Shown here one piece after another: positions 16,855 through 23,935 of a stretch of DNA of 64,000 bases. Both the position numbers and the translations under genes were made by a program. The stretch comes from Oscillospiraceae bacterium (GTDB taxonomy: Bacteria; Bacillota; Clostridia; Saccharofermentanales; Saccharofermentanaceae). Positions within the stretch are counted from its first letter, which is position 1. Every line of letters starts with the position of its first letter. Below the pieces are notes generated by a model. The model had not been told where the DNA came from, did no database searches, and saw only the letters and a program-made list of their open reading frames with translations. Location of the stretch: positions 98,701 through 162,700 of the forward strand of contig FWXP01000006.1 of the NCBI GenBank assembly GCA_900176545.1, in the 5' to 3' direction.

Positions 16855-16980
16855 TATGCCTTATATAAACTTCGAGCGATCAAAAGAAGGTGAAGGCGCT
16901 GGCGAGGCAGGGCAGATCAAGTGCTGCTTGCCGCTATTATTGCGCTCTCCCGGCGGATCTTTTTCCGGGGATATCCGGAT
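16855..16980. other. Intergenic stretch left of the large hairpin, no gene seen
   Basis: Short open frames cross this stretch on both strands, but none has a ribosome site or a recognisable product. It contains a small local hairpin (CCCGG ... CCGGG around 16950-16969). Nothing else is apparent. Confidence 0.4.
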
Positions 16981-17103
16981 GTCTCCACCTGCGTCTCCAC
17001 ATTTGGGAATTTGGAGGCAGTGGTGGAGAAATTTTCTTCATTTTGGCGAGATATTTCTCCACTGATGTCCCCCATTTTCAAAAACGGAGACGCGAGTGGA
17101 GAG
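16981..17103. repeat. Large imperfect inverted repeat forming a ~123-nt hairpin
   Basis: The left arm (16981-17032) and the reverse complement of the right arm (about 17053-17103) align over roughly 52 nt with several mismatches and one gap. They share blocks such as TCTCCAC, GCGTCTCC and GTGGAGAAAT. The loop is about 20 nt and T-rich. It sits between gpmI and the DJ-1 family gene, and no coding frame explains it. It may be a palindromic repeat element, a MITE-like relic or a structured RNA. Confidence 0.7.
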
Positions 17104-17173
17104 CAGGATACTTCACCGGGGTCTTCATGGTGCTGTATACTTAACAGGTAATCAACCAATCGGAGGATAGACC

Positions 17174-17731
17174 ATGAGCAAAGTAACAGCATTTATAACA
17201 GACGGTACTGAAGAGGCAGAGTGCCTTATCGCCGTAGATCTTCTAAGAAGAGCAGGTATTGATACGGAGCTCGTATCCTGCAACGGAACAAGAGAGGTCC
17301 TGTCTTCTCATCAGATCAGGATCGTGACAGATAAGACATTCGAAGAAGCTTCCTTTGAGGATTCGGATATGCTCTTTATCCCGGGAGGTATGCCCGGCGT
17401 GACCAACCTTACGGCTCACGAGGGACTGGCAAAGGCACTCAAGGCTCAGGCTGCTGCGGACAAGTATATCGCCGCTGTCTGCGCAGGACCTTCCGTATTG
17501 GGCGGGTTAGGCCTTCTTGAAGGTAAGAAGGCTACATGCTTCCCCGGGTGGGAAGATAAGCTCATCGGAGCGGAATGCACGGGCGCAGGCGTGACAGCAG
17601 ACGGTAAGATCTTAACGGGCAGAGGCTTAGGCTTCTCCATAGATCTCGCACTCAAGATGATCGAAGTCCTGGAGGGCGAAGAGAAGGCTCTTGATATCAA
17701 GGGAAGGATCCAGCATCCCGAGACTATCTGA
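17174..17731 (+). CDS. DJ-1/PfpI family protein (ThiJ/YajL-like)
   Basis: This is a 185-residue single-domain protein. It has the DJ-1 nucleophile elbow with Cys103 in IAAVCAGPSVLGG, the conserved Glu14 in ITDGTEEAE, and the FIPGGMPGV loop. The group includes YajL/DJ-1-type proteins proposed to handle glyoxal adducts or oxidised thiols, and it was formerly annotated as thiazole biosynthesis ThiJ. An AGGAG-type site (CGGAGGA) precedes the ATG. It is followed by a bidirectional terminator. Confidence 0.85.
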   Translation: MSKVTAFITDGTEEAECLIAVDLLRRAGIDTELVSCNGTREVLSSHQIRIVTDKTFEEASFEDSDMLFIPGGMPGVTNLTAHEGLAKALKAQAAADKYIAAVCAGPSVLGGLGLLEGKKATCFPGWEDKLIGAECTGAGVTADGKILTGRGLGFSIDLALKMIEVLEGEEKALDIKGRIQHPETI

Positions 17732-17789
17732 GTACATCTTTTGCCCGGAATAGCGTACAGGCGGTGTACATTGGATTCATAAGAAAAAA

Positions 17790-17823
17790 TAACCCGTTCT
17801 GCGGTATGCGGAACGGGTTATCT
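17790..17823. terminator. Bidirectional terminator between the DJ-1 gene and the membrane protein gene
   Basis: AACCCGTTC (17791-17799) pairs with GAACGGGTT around a short GC-rich loop, with an A-run before it and TATCTGTTT after it. The A/T flanks suit termination of both converging genes. Confidence 0.8.
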
Positions 17824-17825
17824 GT

Positions 17826-18368
17826 TTACTCGGGCTTCATTCCTTCGGGAATGTTAGGAGGTCTCTTGGAATGGACATTAAGTCCTACTGCCTTGACGAC
17901 AACGGGCGATATGAGAAGTGAGATCACATAGCCGATTATCGCCGTGGGAAGAAGGAGCTTCAGCCAAGACGACAAGAACATCGCCATAAGAGGCGGAGCG
18001 ACTTCAGGCGGCATATGAGACCTGGCCTGGATGATGTTGATAAAGCATACAGGAGCGCTGACAAGTATCGCACATGCCATGGATACCGGCAGGCTGTTCA
18101 GCAGATGGAACTTAAGTGACGGAGGCACGGCACCTGCCTTGGAAGCTAAGGCGTGACCCCATTTGCCCATAGGAAGTATGAGCGTAAAGATTATGCCGAA
18201 GAATATAGATTCCAGGGCGTTGCTTATGTACATGACCGCTGCAGGCGGCGACGATGCCAGCTCCTGCGGGTTCATTCCGCGTCTTACGAGAAATGCAGCG
18301 ATAAGTCCCATCGCCGCAGACATTATCGTCGCCATTATAAGGCCGACGGTGCGTTCCTTCTTCTTCAT
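17826..18368 (-). CDS. Four-helix membrane protein (DUF2798-like)
   Basis: This 180-residue protein has a basic N terminus (MKKKERTV) and four predicted membrane helices, with short Pro- and Ser-rich loops such as MNPQELASSPP. The paired, repeated two-helix pattern resembles DUF2798 membrane proteins of unknown function. The start at 18368 is chosen because GGGGGAA lies 8 bp upstream. A longer frame beginning 15 codons earlier has no ribosome site. Confidence 0.6.
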   Translation of the reverse strand: MKKKERTVGLIMATIMSAAMGLIAAFLVRRGMNPQELASSPPAAVMYISNALESIFFGIIFTLILPMGKWGHALASKAGAVPPSLKFHLLNSLPVSMACAILVSAPVCFINIIQARSHMPPEVAPPLMAMFLSSWLKLLLPTAIIGYVISLLISPVVVKAVGLNVHSKRPPNIPEGMKPE

Positions 18369-18475
18369 ATTATATTCCCCCAAATACACCATAACGTACC
18401 ATAAAGTTAACATATGCCGTTATTCCTCGACAATATGCTTTATAACCATTGTGTTAATCTATTGTGACTAATGGA

Positions 18476-19723
18476 CTAAATAACCCTAATACCGCCCTTG
18501 TTCCTGATGCTCATGACGGAGCAGGAACCTTCGCCGAATATCTTATCCATGGCTAGTCGGTATCTCTCTACTTTTTCTTCTCTGACAAAAGCCTGAACTG
18601 TTCCCGCGAATCCTCCTCCGTGCACACGGGAAGCTTCGTCATCACCAAGGAGTATGTCGCTTACGGCAAGTGCTACCGCGATGCCCTGCGACTTAAGATC
18701 CGTCGTGCTGTATACATTCTGAAGATACTTGAAGGATGAGTTAGAAGAAGCCTTGAATATCTTAAGGAAAGAAGGGAAGTCTCCTCTTTGAAGTGCATCC
18801 GCTTCATCCTTGGCACGCTTTGTCTCCTGCTCGAAATGCAGTGCGCGGAGCACGGCCCTGTCTCCAAGTTCCGCCCTTAATCCCGGGATGGCGTTCATTA
18901 CCTCTTCAAGTGATACGCCGCGAAGTTTGTCCTTGCCGAGGAAAGCTGCTACCGAGGTCATCTCGGAGGGGATAGCCGCATAGTCGGGAGTGAGGTCCGC
19001 GTGAGAGCCCTTTGTATCCGTTATGCAAAGGCGATATCCGAAGGATGACAGGTCGAACGGTATGGCCGTGACCTTGGGAGATCCCGGATCGTTAAAATCG
19101 ATATAGACCGTGCCGCCTACCGAACAGGCCATCTGGTCCATAAGACCGCAGGGCTTGCCGAAGTAGACATTCTCAGCCTTCTGGGATGCGATGGCGGCCG
19201 TCTCCGGAGATATCTTCATGTCGTTATAAAGGCCTGACAGGATGGTAGCGATGAGTACCTCGAAGGATGCGGAAGATGACAGTCCCGCTCCGATCAGGAC
19301 CTCACTGGTGGTATAGGCGTCAAATCCGCCGATAGCGTATCCCGCTTCCTTTACAGCCGCGGCGGTTCCTCTTATAAGGGCAGCCGATGATCCTTCTTCT
19401 TCCGCCTTCGGCGTCAGGTCATCAAGAGATATATCGATCTGTCCGAATCCGTCTGCCAGGAGATGTATCGTGTTGTCGTCGCGCTTTCTTACTATGGCTA
19501 TGGAGTCTTTGCTGACGGAAGCCGCCAGTACTTCGCCTCGCTGGTGGTCCGTATGGTTGCCTCCGATCTCCGTTCTTCCGGGAGCACTGAAGATCTTAAA
19601 GTCCTTCGAACCCGTAAACTCGACAAATCGAGCTACGGCTTCCTCGTAGCGGATCTTTTGCTTTGCCGCTTCCTCTTCAGTACAGTAGATAGACTTAAGA
19701 TCGATAGTGCCAAGATCGGGCAT
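18476..19723 (-). CDS. galK: Galactokinase
   Basis: This is a 415-residue GHMP kinase that phosphorylates galactose at C1, the first step of the Leloir pathway. The galactokinase signature is present in variant form as GRTEIGGNHTDHQRG (usually G-R-V-N-L-I-G-E-H-T-D-Y). The ATP loop is GAGLSSSASFEVL, then CGLMDQMACSVGG with the catalytic-base Asp. The C-terminal motif is RVHGGGFAGTVQAF. The start at 19723 has GGAGGA 9 bp upstream. It is divergent from a TetR-led alpha-galactoside operon, so the galactose released there is phosphorylated here. Confidence 0.93.
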   Translation of the reverse strand: MPDLGTIDLKSIYCTEEEAAKQKIRYEEAVARFVEFTGSKDFKIFSAPGRTEIGGNHTDHQRGEVLAASVSKDSIAIVRKRDDNTIHLLADGFGQIDISLDDLTPKAEEEGSSAALIRGTAAAVKEAGYAIGGFDAYTTSEVLIGAGLSSSASFEVLIATILSGLYNDMKISPETAAIASQKAENVYFGKPCGLMDQMACSVGGTVYIDFNDPGSPKVTAIPFDLSSFGYRLCITDTKGSHADLTPDYAAIPSEMTSVAAFLGKDKLRGVSLEEVMNAIPGLRAELGDRAVLRALHFEQETKRAKDEADALQRGDFPSFLKIFKASSNSSFKYLQNVYSTTDLKSQGIAVALAVSDILLGDDEASRVHGGGFAGTVQAFVREEKVERYRLAMDKIFGEGSCSVMSIRNKGGIRVI

Positions 19724-19785
19724 AAGGGCTGTCCTCCAACAAGTTAGGATGTTTTTATGGTAACACGTCAGCATGTCTTTAAGTA

Positions 19786-19808
19786 GTGCATTTCTGATCA
19801 AAATGCAC
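19786..19808. promoter_or_regulatory. Inverted repeat in the galK-tetR divergent region
   Basis: GTGCATTT (19786-19793) and AAATGCAC (19801-19808) form a perfect 8-bp inverted repeat around CTGATCA. It lies 63 bp upstream of galK in the divergent region. It has the size and symmetry of a regulator binding site; the TetR protein encoded next door is one candidate. Confidence 0.45.
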
Positions 19809-19983
19809 AAGTTGGTATATAGATTTTTGTGTATATATTTTTGCCACTGTGGAAACCCAAGCTGATATGATGTAATTAAGGAAACTACAAGTATGTCGAC
19901 GGTTCCCGGAGAAGAGGATTACAGACCATACCCCGTAATTGGATAAGAAGACGGGGAAGCACGTTGGGTTATGGAGGTGCATT

Positions 19984-20568
19984 ATGGCAAAGGCGGCAGA
20001 CAGAGAGAAATTGAGAAAAGACATTATTCTCAGTACTATCGAGGTTTTCAACGACAGGGGGGTCATATTTACTATGTCGGATGTAGCAACGAACATCCAC
20101 ATCAGTAAGAAGACGATCTACAAGGAGTTCGACAGCAAGGAAGAGCTGCTCGATACTGTTGTTGATTACATCTTCGACAACATCAAGGCAAAAGAAGACG
20201 AGATCATGCATGACAAGTCCCTGAGCACGATCGACAGGCTCCGTCTCATCCTGGGAGCTATGCCGGAGAACTACAGGGATATCGATTTCCAGAACGTTTA
20301 TCCTTTCCTTGAGAAGTTCCCGGAAGTATCCAGGAAGATGCAGTATCGTCTCGCTACAGGTTGGGAGAACACGATCTCTCTTATCGAGCAGGGTAAGAAG
20401 GAAGGCGTTATCAGGAAGAACATCGACATCAGGTTCGTCAAGGTAATGCTGGAAGCTTCCATCGAGAAGGTACTTTCTGACGATATGCTCTCGAGGACAG
20501 GCATCAATTATGTGGATGCATTGAACCAGATCGTCGACATCCTGGTCGACGGAATGATCATAAAGTAA
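19984..20568 (+). CDS. TetR/AcrR family transcriptional regulator
   Basis: This 194-residue protein has an N-terminal TetR helix-turn-helix (IILSTIEVFNDRGVIFTMSDVATNIHISKKTIYKEFDSKEEL, residues about 14-54) and a helical ligand-binding C-terminal domain. The start at 19984 is chosen for its GGAGGT site; the in-frame ATG 45 bp upstream lacks one. It heads the glycosyltransferase-transporter-alpha-galactosidase operon (38 bp before the next start) and is the likely local regulator. Confidence 0.88.
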   Translation: MAKAADREKLRKDIILSTIEVFNDRGVIFTMSDVATNIHISKKTIYKEFDSKEELLDTVVDYIFDNIKAKEDEIMHDKSLSTIDRLRLILGAMPENYRDIDFQNVYPFLEKFPEVSRKMQYRLATGWENTISLIEQGKKEGVIRKNIDIRFVKVMLEASIEKVLSDDMLSRTGINYVDALNQIVDILVDGMIIK

Positions 20569-20606
20569 TTCCACACTCGATTACCTCTTAAGACAAGGAG
20601 GCCCAT

Positions 20607-22070
20607 ATGGATAAGTCCAAAGTGATCTTTGGCAACGAGATCTCTCCTTCGGCGGCAGCAAAGGCCGAGAAGAGTAAGAGAAAGTACACTCAAAAATTCG
20701 GCGATGACAGCAACAGGAAGTACTCCGCAGTCATCAGGGAGAATGCCGTACTGGGAGATATACTCGGTGTCAGCGACATAAGGGTCGGAGAAGATGAAGA
20801 CGGCAGATGTGAAGGCTTTGATGCGGATAAAGGCATCATCGTCGGCAACATAAGGATGGGGTTCGGTCATTACCGTATCTCCATGGCGATGGCATCTGCC
20901 GCCCACTTTATGGGCTATAAGCCCTACTGGATGGATCTTAATTCCTATAAGGATACTACGTGTACCAAGGTCATCTCAGCGCAGAATGACCTTTATTCCA
21001 TGGGTTCCAGGATCTCGCAGACTGATCCCATATTCAATAAGTGTTACTGGGAGCCTTTGAACTACGAAGGCTTCAGAAAGCTTACTTATAACTCCTCGGA
21101 CCAGAAGAATGCCGAGCTCATGGCTCCGGTATTCTCCTGCGTTCCCAAGGAGATACCTGTCATAGCGACTCACGTGTGGCCGGCTCAGGCTGCGCTTCAT
21201 GCGGGCATGAAGAAAGTCGTTAACGCGATCCCCGATAACTGGCCTATGGCACTTCACTTAGCCGAGGGCAGTATCCATACGATACAGACGCATTACGCTT
21301 ATCAGGGATACCGCATATTAAACGGCATGAACGGAAAGAAGGTATCAAGTCCCATGCCTTCTGATTCTCTCATATATACGGGACATTATATCGACCACGA
21401 GCTTGTGGCGAATATCGAAGAAGACTGCAGGCGCAGGATGGACAGGAAGCTGTCCGGAAAGCCCATGAGATTCCTTCTTACCATCGGAGGTGCCGGTGCC
21501 CAGAAGGAGATCTTCGCGGAGATAATAAATGAACTCCTGCCCCGGATAAAGAAGGGGAAGGCGGCGCTCTATGTGAATATAGGCGACTACTATAACGTAT
21601 GGGATGACCTAAAGAAGCTCTGTCCCGGTGTGGAGGAAGTGACGACACTTCATATAAACGACTGGGCGGATACGATGCATTTCGCTAAGGAGAAGCTTGA
21701 CGCAGACGTAGAGGGGATACACCTCTTCTGCCATAAGGATATCTACCAGGCTGTGTATGCCACGAATCTCTTGATGAGGTCCTGTGATGTGCTGGTGACA
21801 AAGCCGTCGGAGCTGTCTTTCTATCCCGTTCCCAAGATCTTTATAAAGAGGATCGGCGGCCACGAGATGTGGGGTGCGATACATTCGGCCCATATGGGAG
21901 ACGGCACGCTGGAGTGCGAAGATATACCTCATACGATCCAGATGGTAAACCTCTTCCTGGAAGACGACGTGATGCTTATGGATATGTGCGGGAATATCAT
22001 CAGAAATAAAGAATGCGGTATATATAACGGTGCCTACGAAGCGGTGAAGATCGCCACGGGCACTAAGTAA
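20607..22070 (+). CDS. GT-B-like glycosyltransferase-related protein in the galactoside operon
   Basis: This 487-residue protein has no signal peptide or membrane helix. The segment GNIRMGFGHYRISMAMASAA (about residues 80-99) resembles the Gly-x-Gly-His substrate loop of MGDG synthase and MurG-type GT-B enzymes. A second half with RFLLTIGGAGAQKEIF (about 285-300) resembles the start of their donor-binding domain, followed by VLVTKPSELSFYPVPKIF (about 395-412) in place of the usual K-x-G-G-x-T loop. I do not recognise a named family with certainty. Its place between a TetR regulator and a galactoside transporter suggests work on galactosides or glycolipids. Confidence 0.55.
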   Translation: MDKSKVIFGNEISPSAAAKAEKSKRKYTQKFGDDSNRKYSAVIRENAVLGDILGVSDIRVGEDEDGRCEGFDADKGIIVGNIRMGFGHYRISMAMASAAHFMGYKPYWMDLNSYKDTTCTKVISAQNDLYSMGSRISQTDPIFNKCYWEPLNYEGFRKLTYNSSDQKNAELMAPVFSCVPKEIPVIATHVWPAQAALHAGMKKVVNAIPDNWPMALHLAEGSIHTIQTHYAYQGYRILNGMNGKKVSSPMPSDSLIYTGHYIDHELVANIEEDCRRRMDRKLSGKPMRFLLTIGGAGAQKEIFAEIINELLPRIKKGKAALYVNIGDYYNVWDDLKKLCPGVEEVTTLHINDWADTMHFAKEKLDADVEGIHLFCHKDIYQAVYATNLLMRSCDVLVTKPSELSFYPVPKIFIKRIGGHEMWGAIHSAHMGDGTLECEDIPHTIQMVNLFLEDDVMLMDMCGNIIRNKECGIYNGAYEAVKIATGTK

Positions 22071-22083
22071 GGAGGGTCATGCG

Positions 22084-23934
22084 ATGAGTACGAAGAAAGG
22101 TCTCACGGGCCGGGAGAAGTTCGCTTACGGTATAGGTGCCGTAGGTAAGGACATGGTATATATGCTGTCGGCTTCCTATGTCCTTTATTATTTCCAGGAC
22201 ATCATGGGAGTAAGTGCTATCGCCATGGGTATCATCCTCCTCATAGCGAGGGTGTTCGATGCATTTAACGATCCCATCATGGGCGTTATCGTAGCAAAGA
22301 CCAAGACCCGCTGGGGTAAGTTCAGACCCTGGCTCCTCATAGGTACGGTCACCAATGCCGTAGTGCTCATACTGATGTTCGCGGCTCCGCCGACATTAGA
22401 TGCTAAAGGCCTTGTTGCCTACGCGGCGATAACTTACATCCTCTGGGGCATCACATATACAATGATGGATATCCCCTACTGGTCCATGATCCCCGCTTTC
22501 ACGGAAGGCGGCAAGGAGAGGGAAGGCTTATCCGCTCTGGCAAGATCCTGCGCAGGCGTAGGCTCCGCCATCGTGACCATCCTTACGGTCATGTGCGTAG
22601 CGGCCCTGGGTAATTCGCTCGCAGGGAAGAATGCCGATAATAAGACTTATACTTTTACGTCTCAGGACAAGTCCATGAGTTCCTGTGTGGTACTCCTGGA
22701 CGTGGACGGCAATGCTACTTCCACCATGAAGTCATACGACAGCGAGCATACGGATATCGAAGTGACGGTCACGGGTACCGGCAAGATGTTCGACGGCGTG
22801 GACGTACAGGACGCAGATACCGTTATAAGTCACGTCCTTACCGTAAGTTCCGACAATGCCAAGGTGAGTGCCAAGGTAGGAAGTGACATATTCGGGGAGA
22901 TCAAGGCGAAGTACGCGGATAACGGCAGAGCTTCCTCCGATGCTGTCGTAGTCTTCTATGTGGAGCAGGATGCTTACGACAGGCTCACTGCCGCCGATAC
23001 CCTTACCGGAACGGTCAATATGGAATCAACGCTGGAAGTAGAAAGGGTCGGCTTTAAGTACTTTACGATCATAGTAGGCGTGCTCTTTGTAGTCTTCACG
23101 GCGATAACCTGCATCTTTATCAAGGAGAAGTCCTCCGTAGACATGCAGACCGCATCAGTAGGCCAGATGTTCAAGGCGCTGGTGCAAAACGATCAGGCCA
23201 TGACCATAGTCATCACCATAGTCCTTATAAACACGGCTACATATATCACGTCGAACCTTCTTATCTACTTCTTTAAGTACGATCTCGCGGGATCCAACTG
23301 GCAGGGTAATTACACGCTCTTTAATACCTTCGCGGGCGGCATCCAGATCATCGCCATGATGCTCTTCTTCCCTCTGCTTCGCAAGGCATTCAATACCCTG
23401 AAGATCTTCTACATCGGAGTCTTCTCCGCAGTAGCCGGATATGTGATACTCCTTATAATGGCTCTTATGGGAACAAAGAACGTATTCCCCTTCTTCGTAC
23501 CCGGATTCTTCATCATGGGTGCTGTGGGAATATTGAACGTCATAGTTACTATCTTCCTTGCAAATACGGTAGACTACGGCGAGCTCAAGAACAGGAGAAG
23601 AGATGAGTCGGTCATCTTCTCCATGCAGACCTTCGTAGTAAAGCTTGCGTCAGGTATCGCAGCTCTTGTAGCTTCCGTATGCCTCGCGGTATTTGACATC
23701 CAGGCTGATTCTTCGGGTGCGCAGACGGGTTCCATGCTCATAAGGAGCCTTAAGGATATAGCATCGGGTGCGGATACGGCGCTCGACAGCTCATCCGTCA
23801 TCGGACTTCGCATGGTCATGACTCTTGCTCCCATGGTAGTCCTCATCATCGCATTGTTCATCTTCAGATCAAGGTATATCCTTACAGATAAGAAGCTCGA
23901 AGAGATAACAGCCGAGCTTAAGTCGAGGAGCTGA
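22084..23934 (+). CDS. GPH-family glycoside:cation symporter with large extracytoplasmic insertion
   Basis: This 616-residue transporter matches the MelB/GPH family: KFAYGIGAVGKDMVY, the cation-site region ARVFDAFNDPIMG (about 55-67), the cytosolic loop TKTRWGKFRPW (73-83), and the later NRRRDESVIFSMQTF motif. Family members are normally ~450-500 residues. Here a hydrophilic, beta-prone stretch of about 145 residues (roughly 178-322) is inserted after the fifth helix, on the outer face by topology. The operon context suggests uptake of alpha-galactosides such as melibiose or raffinose with Na or H. Confidence 0.85.
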   Translation: MSTKKGLTGREKFAYGIGAVGKDMVYMLSASYVLYYFQDIMGVSAIAMGIILLIARVFDAFNDPIMGVIVAKTKTRWGKFRPWLLIGTVTNAVVLILMFAAPPTLDAKGLVAYAAITYILWGITYTMMDIPYWSMIPAFTEGGKEREGLSALARSCAGVGSAIVTILTVMCVAALGNSLAGKNADNKTYTFTSQDKSMSSCVVLLDVDGNATSTMKSYDSEHTDIEVTVTGTGKMFDGVDVQDADTVISHVLTVSSDNAKVSAKVGSDIFGEIKAKYADNGRASSDAVVVFYVEQDAYDRLTAADTLTGTVNMESTLEVERVGFKYFTIIVGVLFVVFTAITCIFIKEKSSVDMQTASVGQMFKALVQNDQAMTIVITIVLINTATYITSNLLIYFFKYDLAGSNWQGNYTLFNTFAGGIQIIAMMLFFPLLRKAFNTLKIFYIGVFSAVAGYVILLIMALMGTKNVFPFFVPGFFIMGAVGILNVIVTIFLANTVDYGELKNRRRDESVIFSMQTFVVKLASGIAALVASVCLAVFDIQADSSGAQTGSMLIRSLKDIASGADTALDSSSVIGLRMVMTLAPMVVLIIALFIFRSRYILTDKKLEEITAELKSRS

Positions 23935-23935
23935 C

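Noticed and set aside
16841..17192. Several overlapping 74-91 codon frames on both strands between gpmI and the DJ-1 gene
   Set aside because: They are explained by the inverted repeat; none has a ribosome site or a conserved-looking product.
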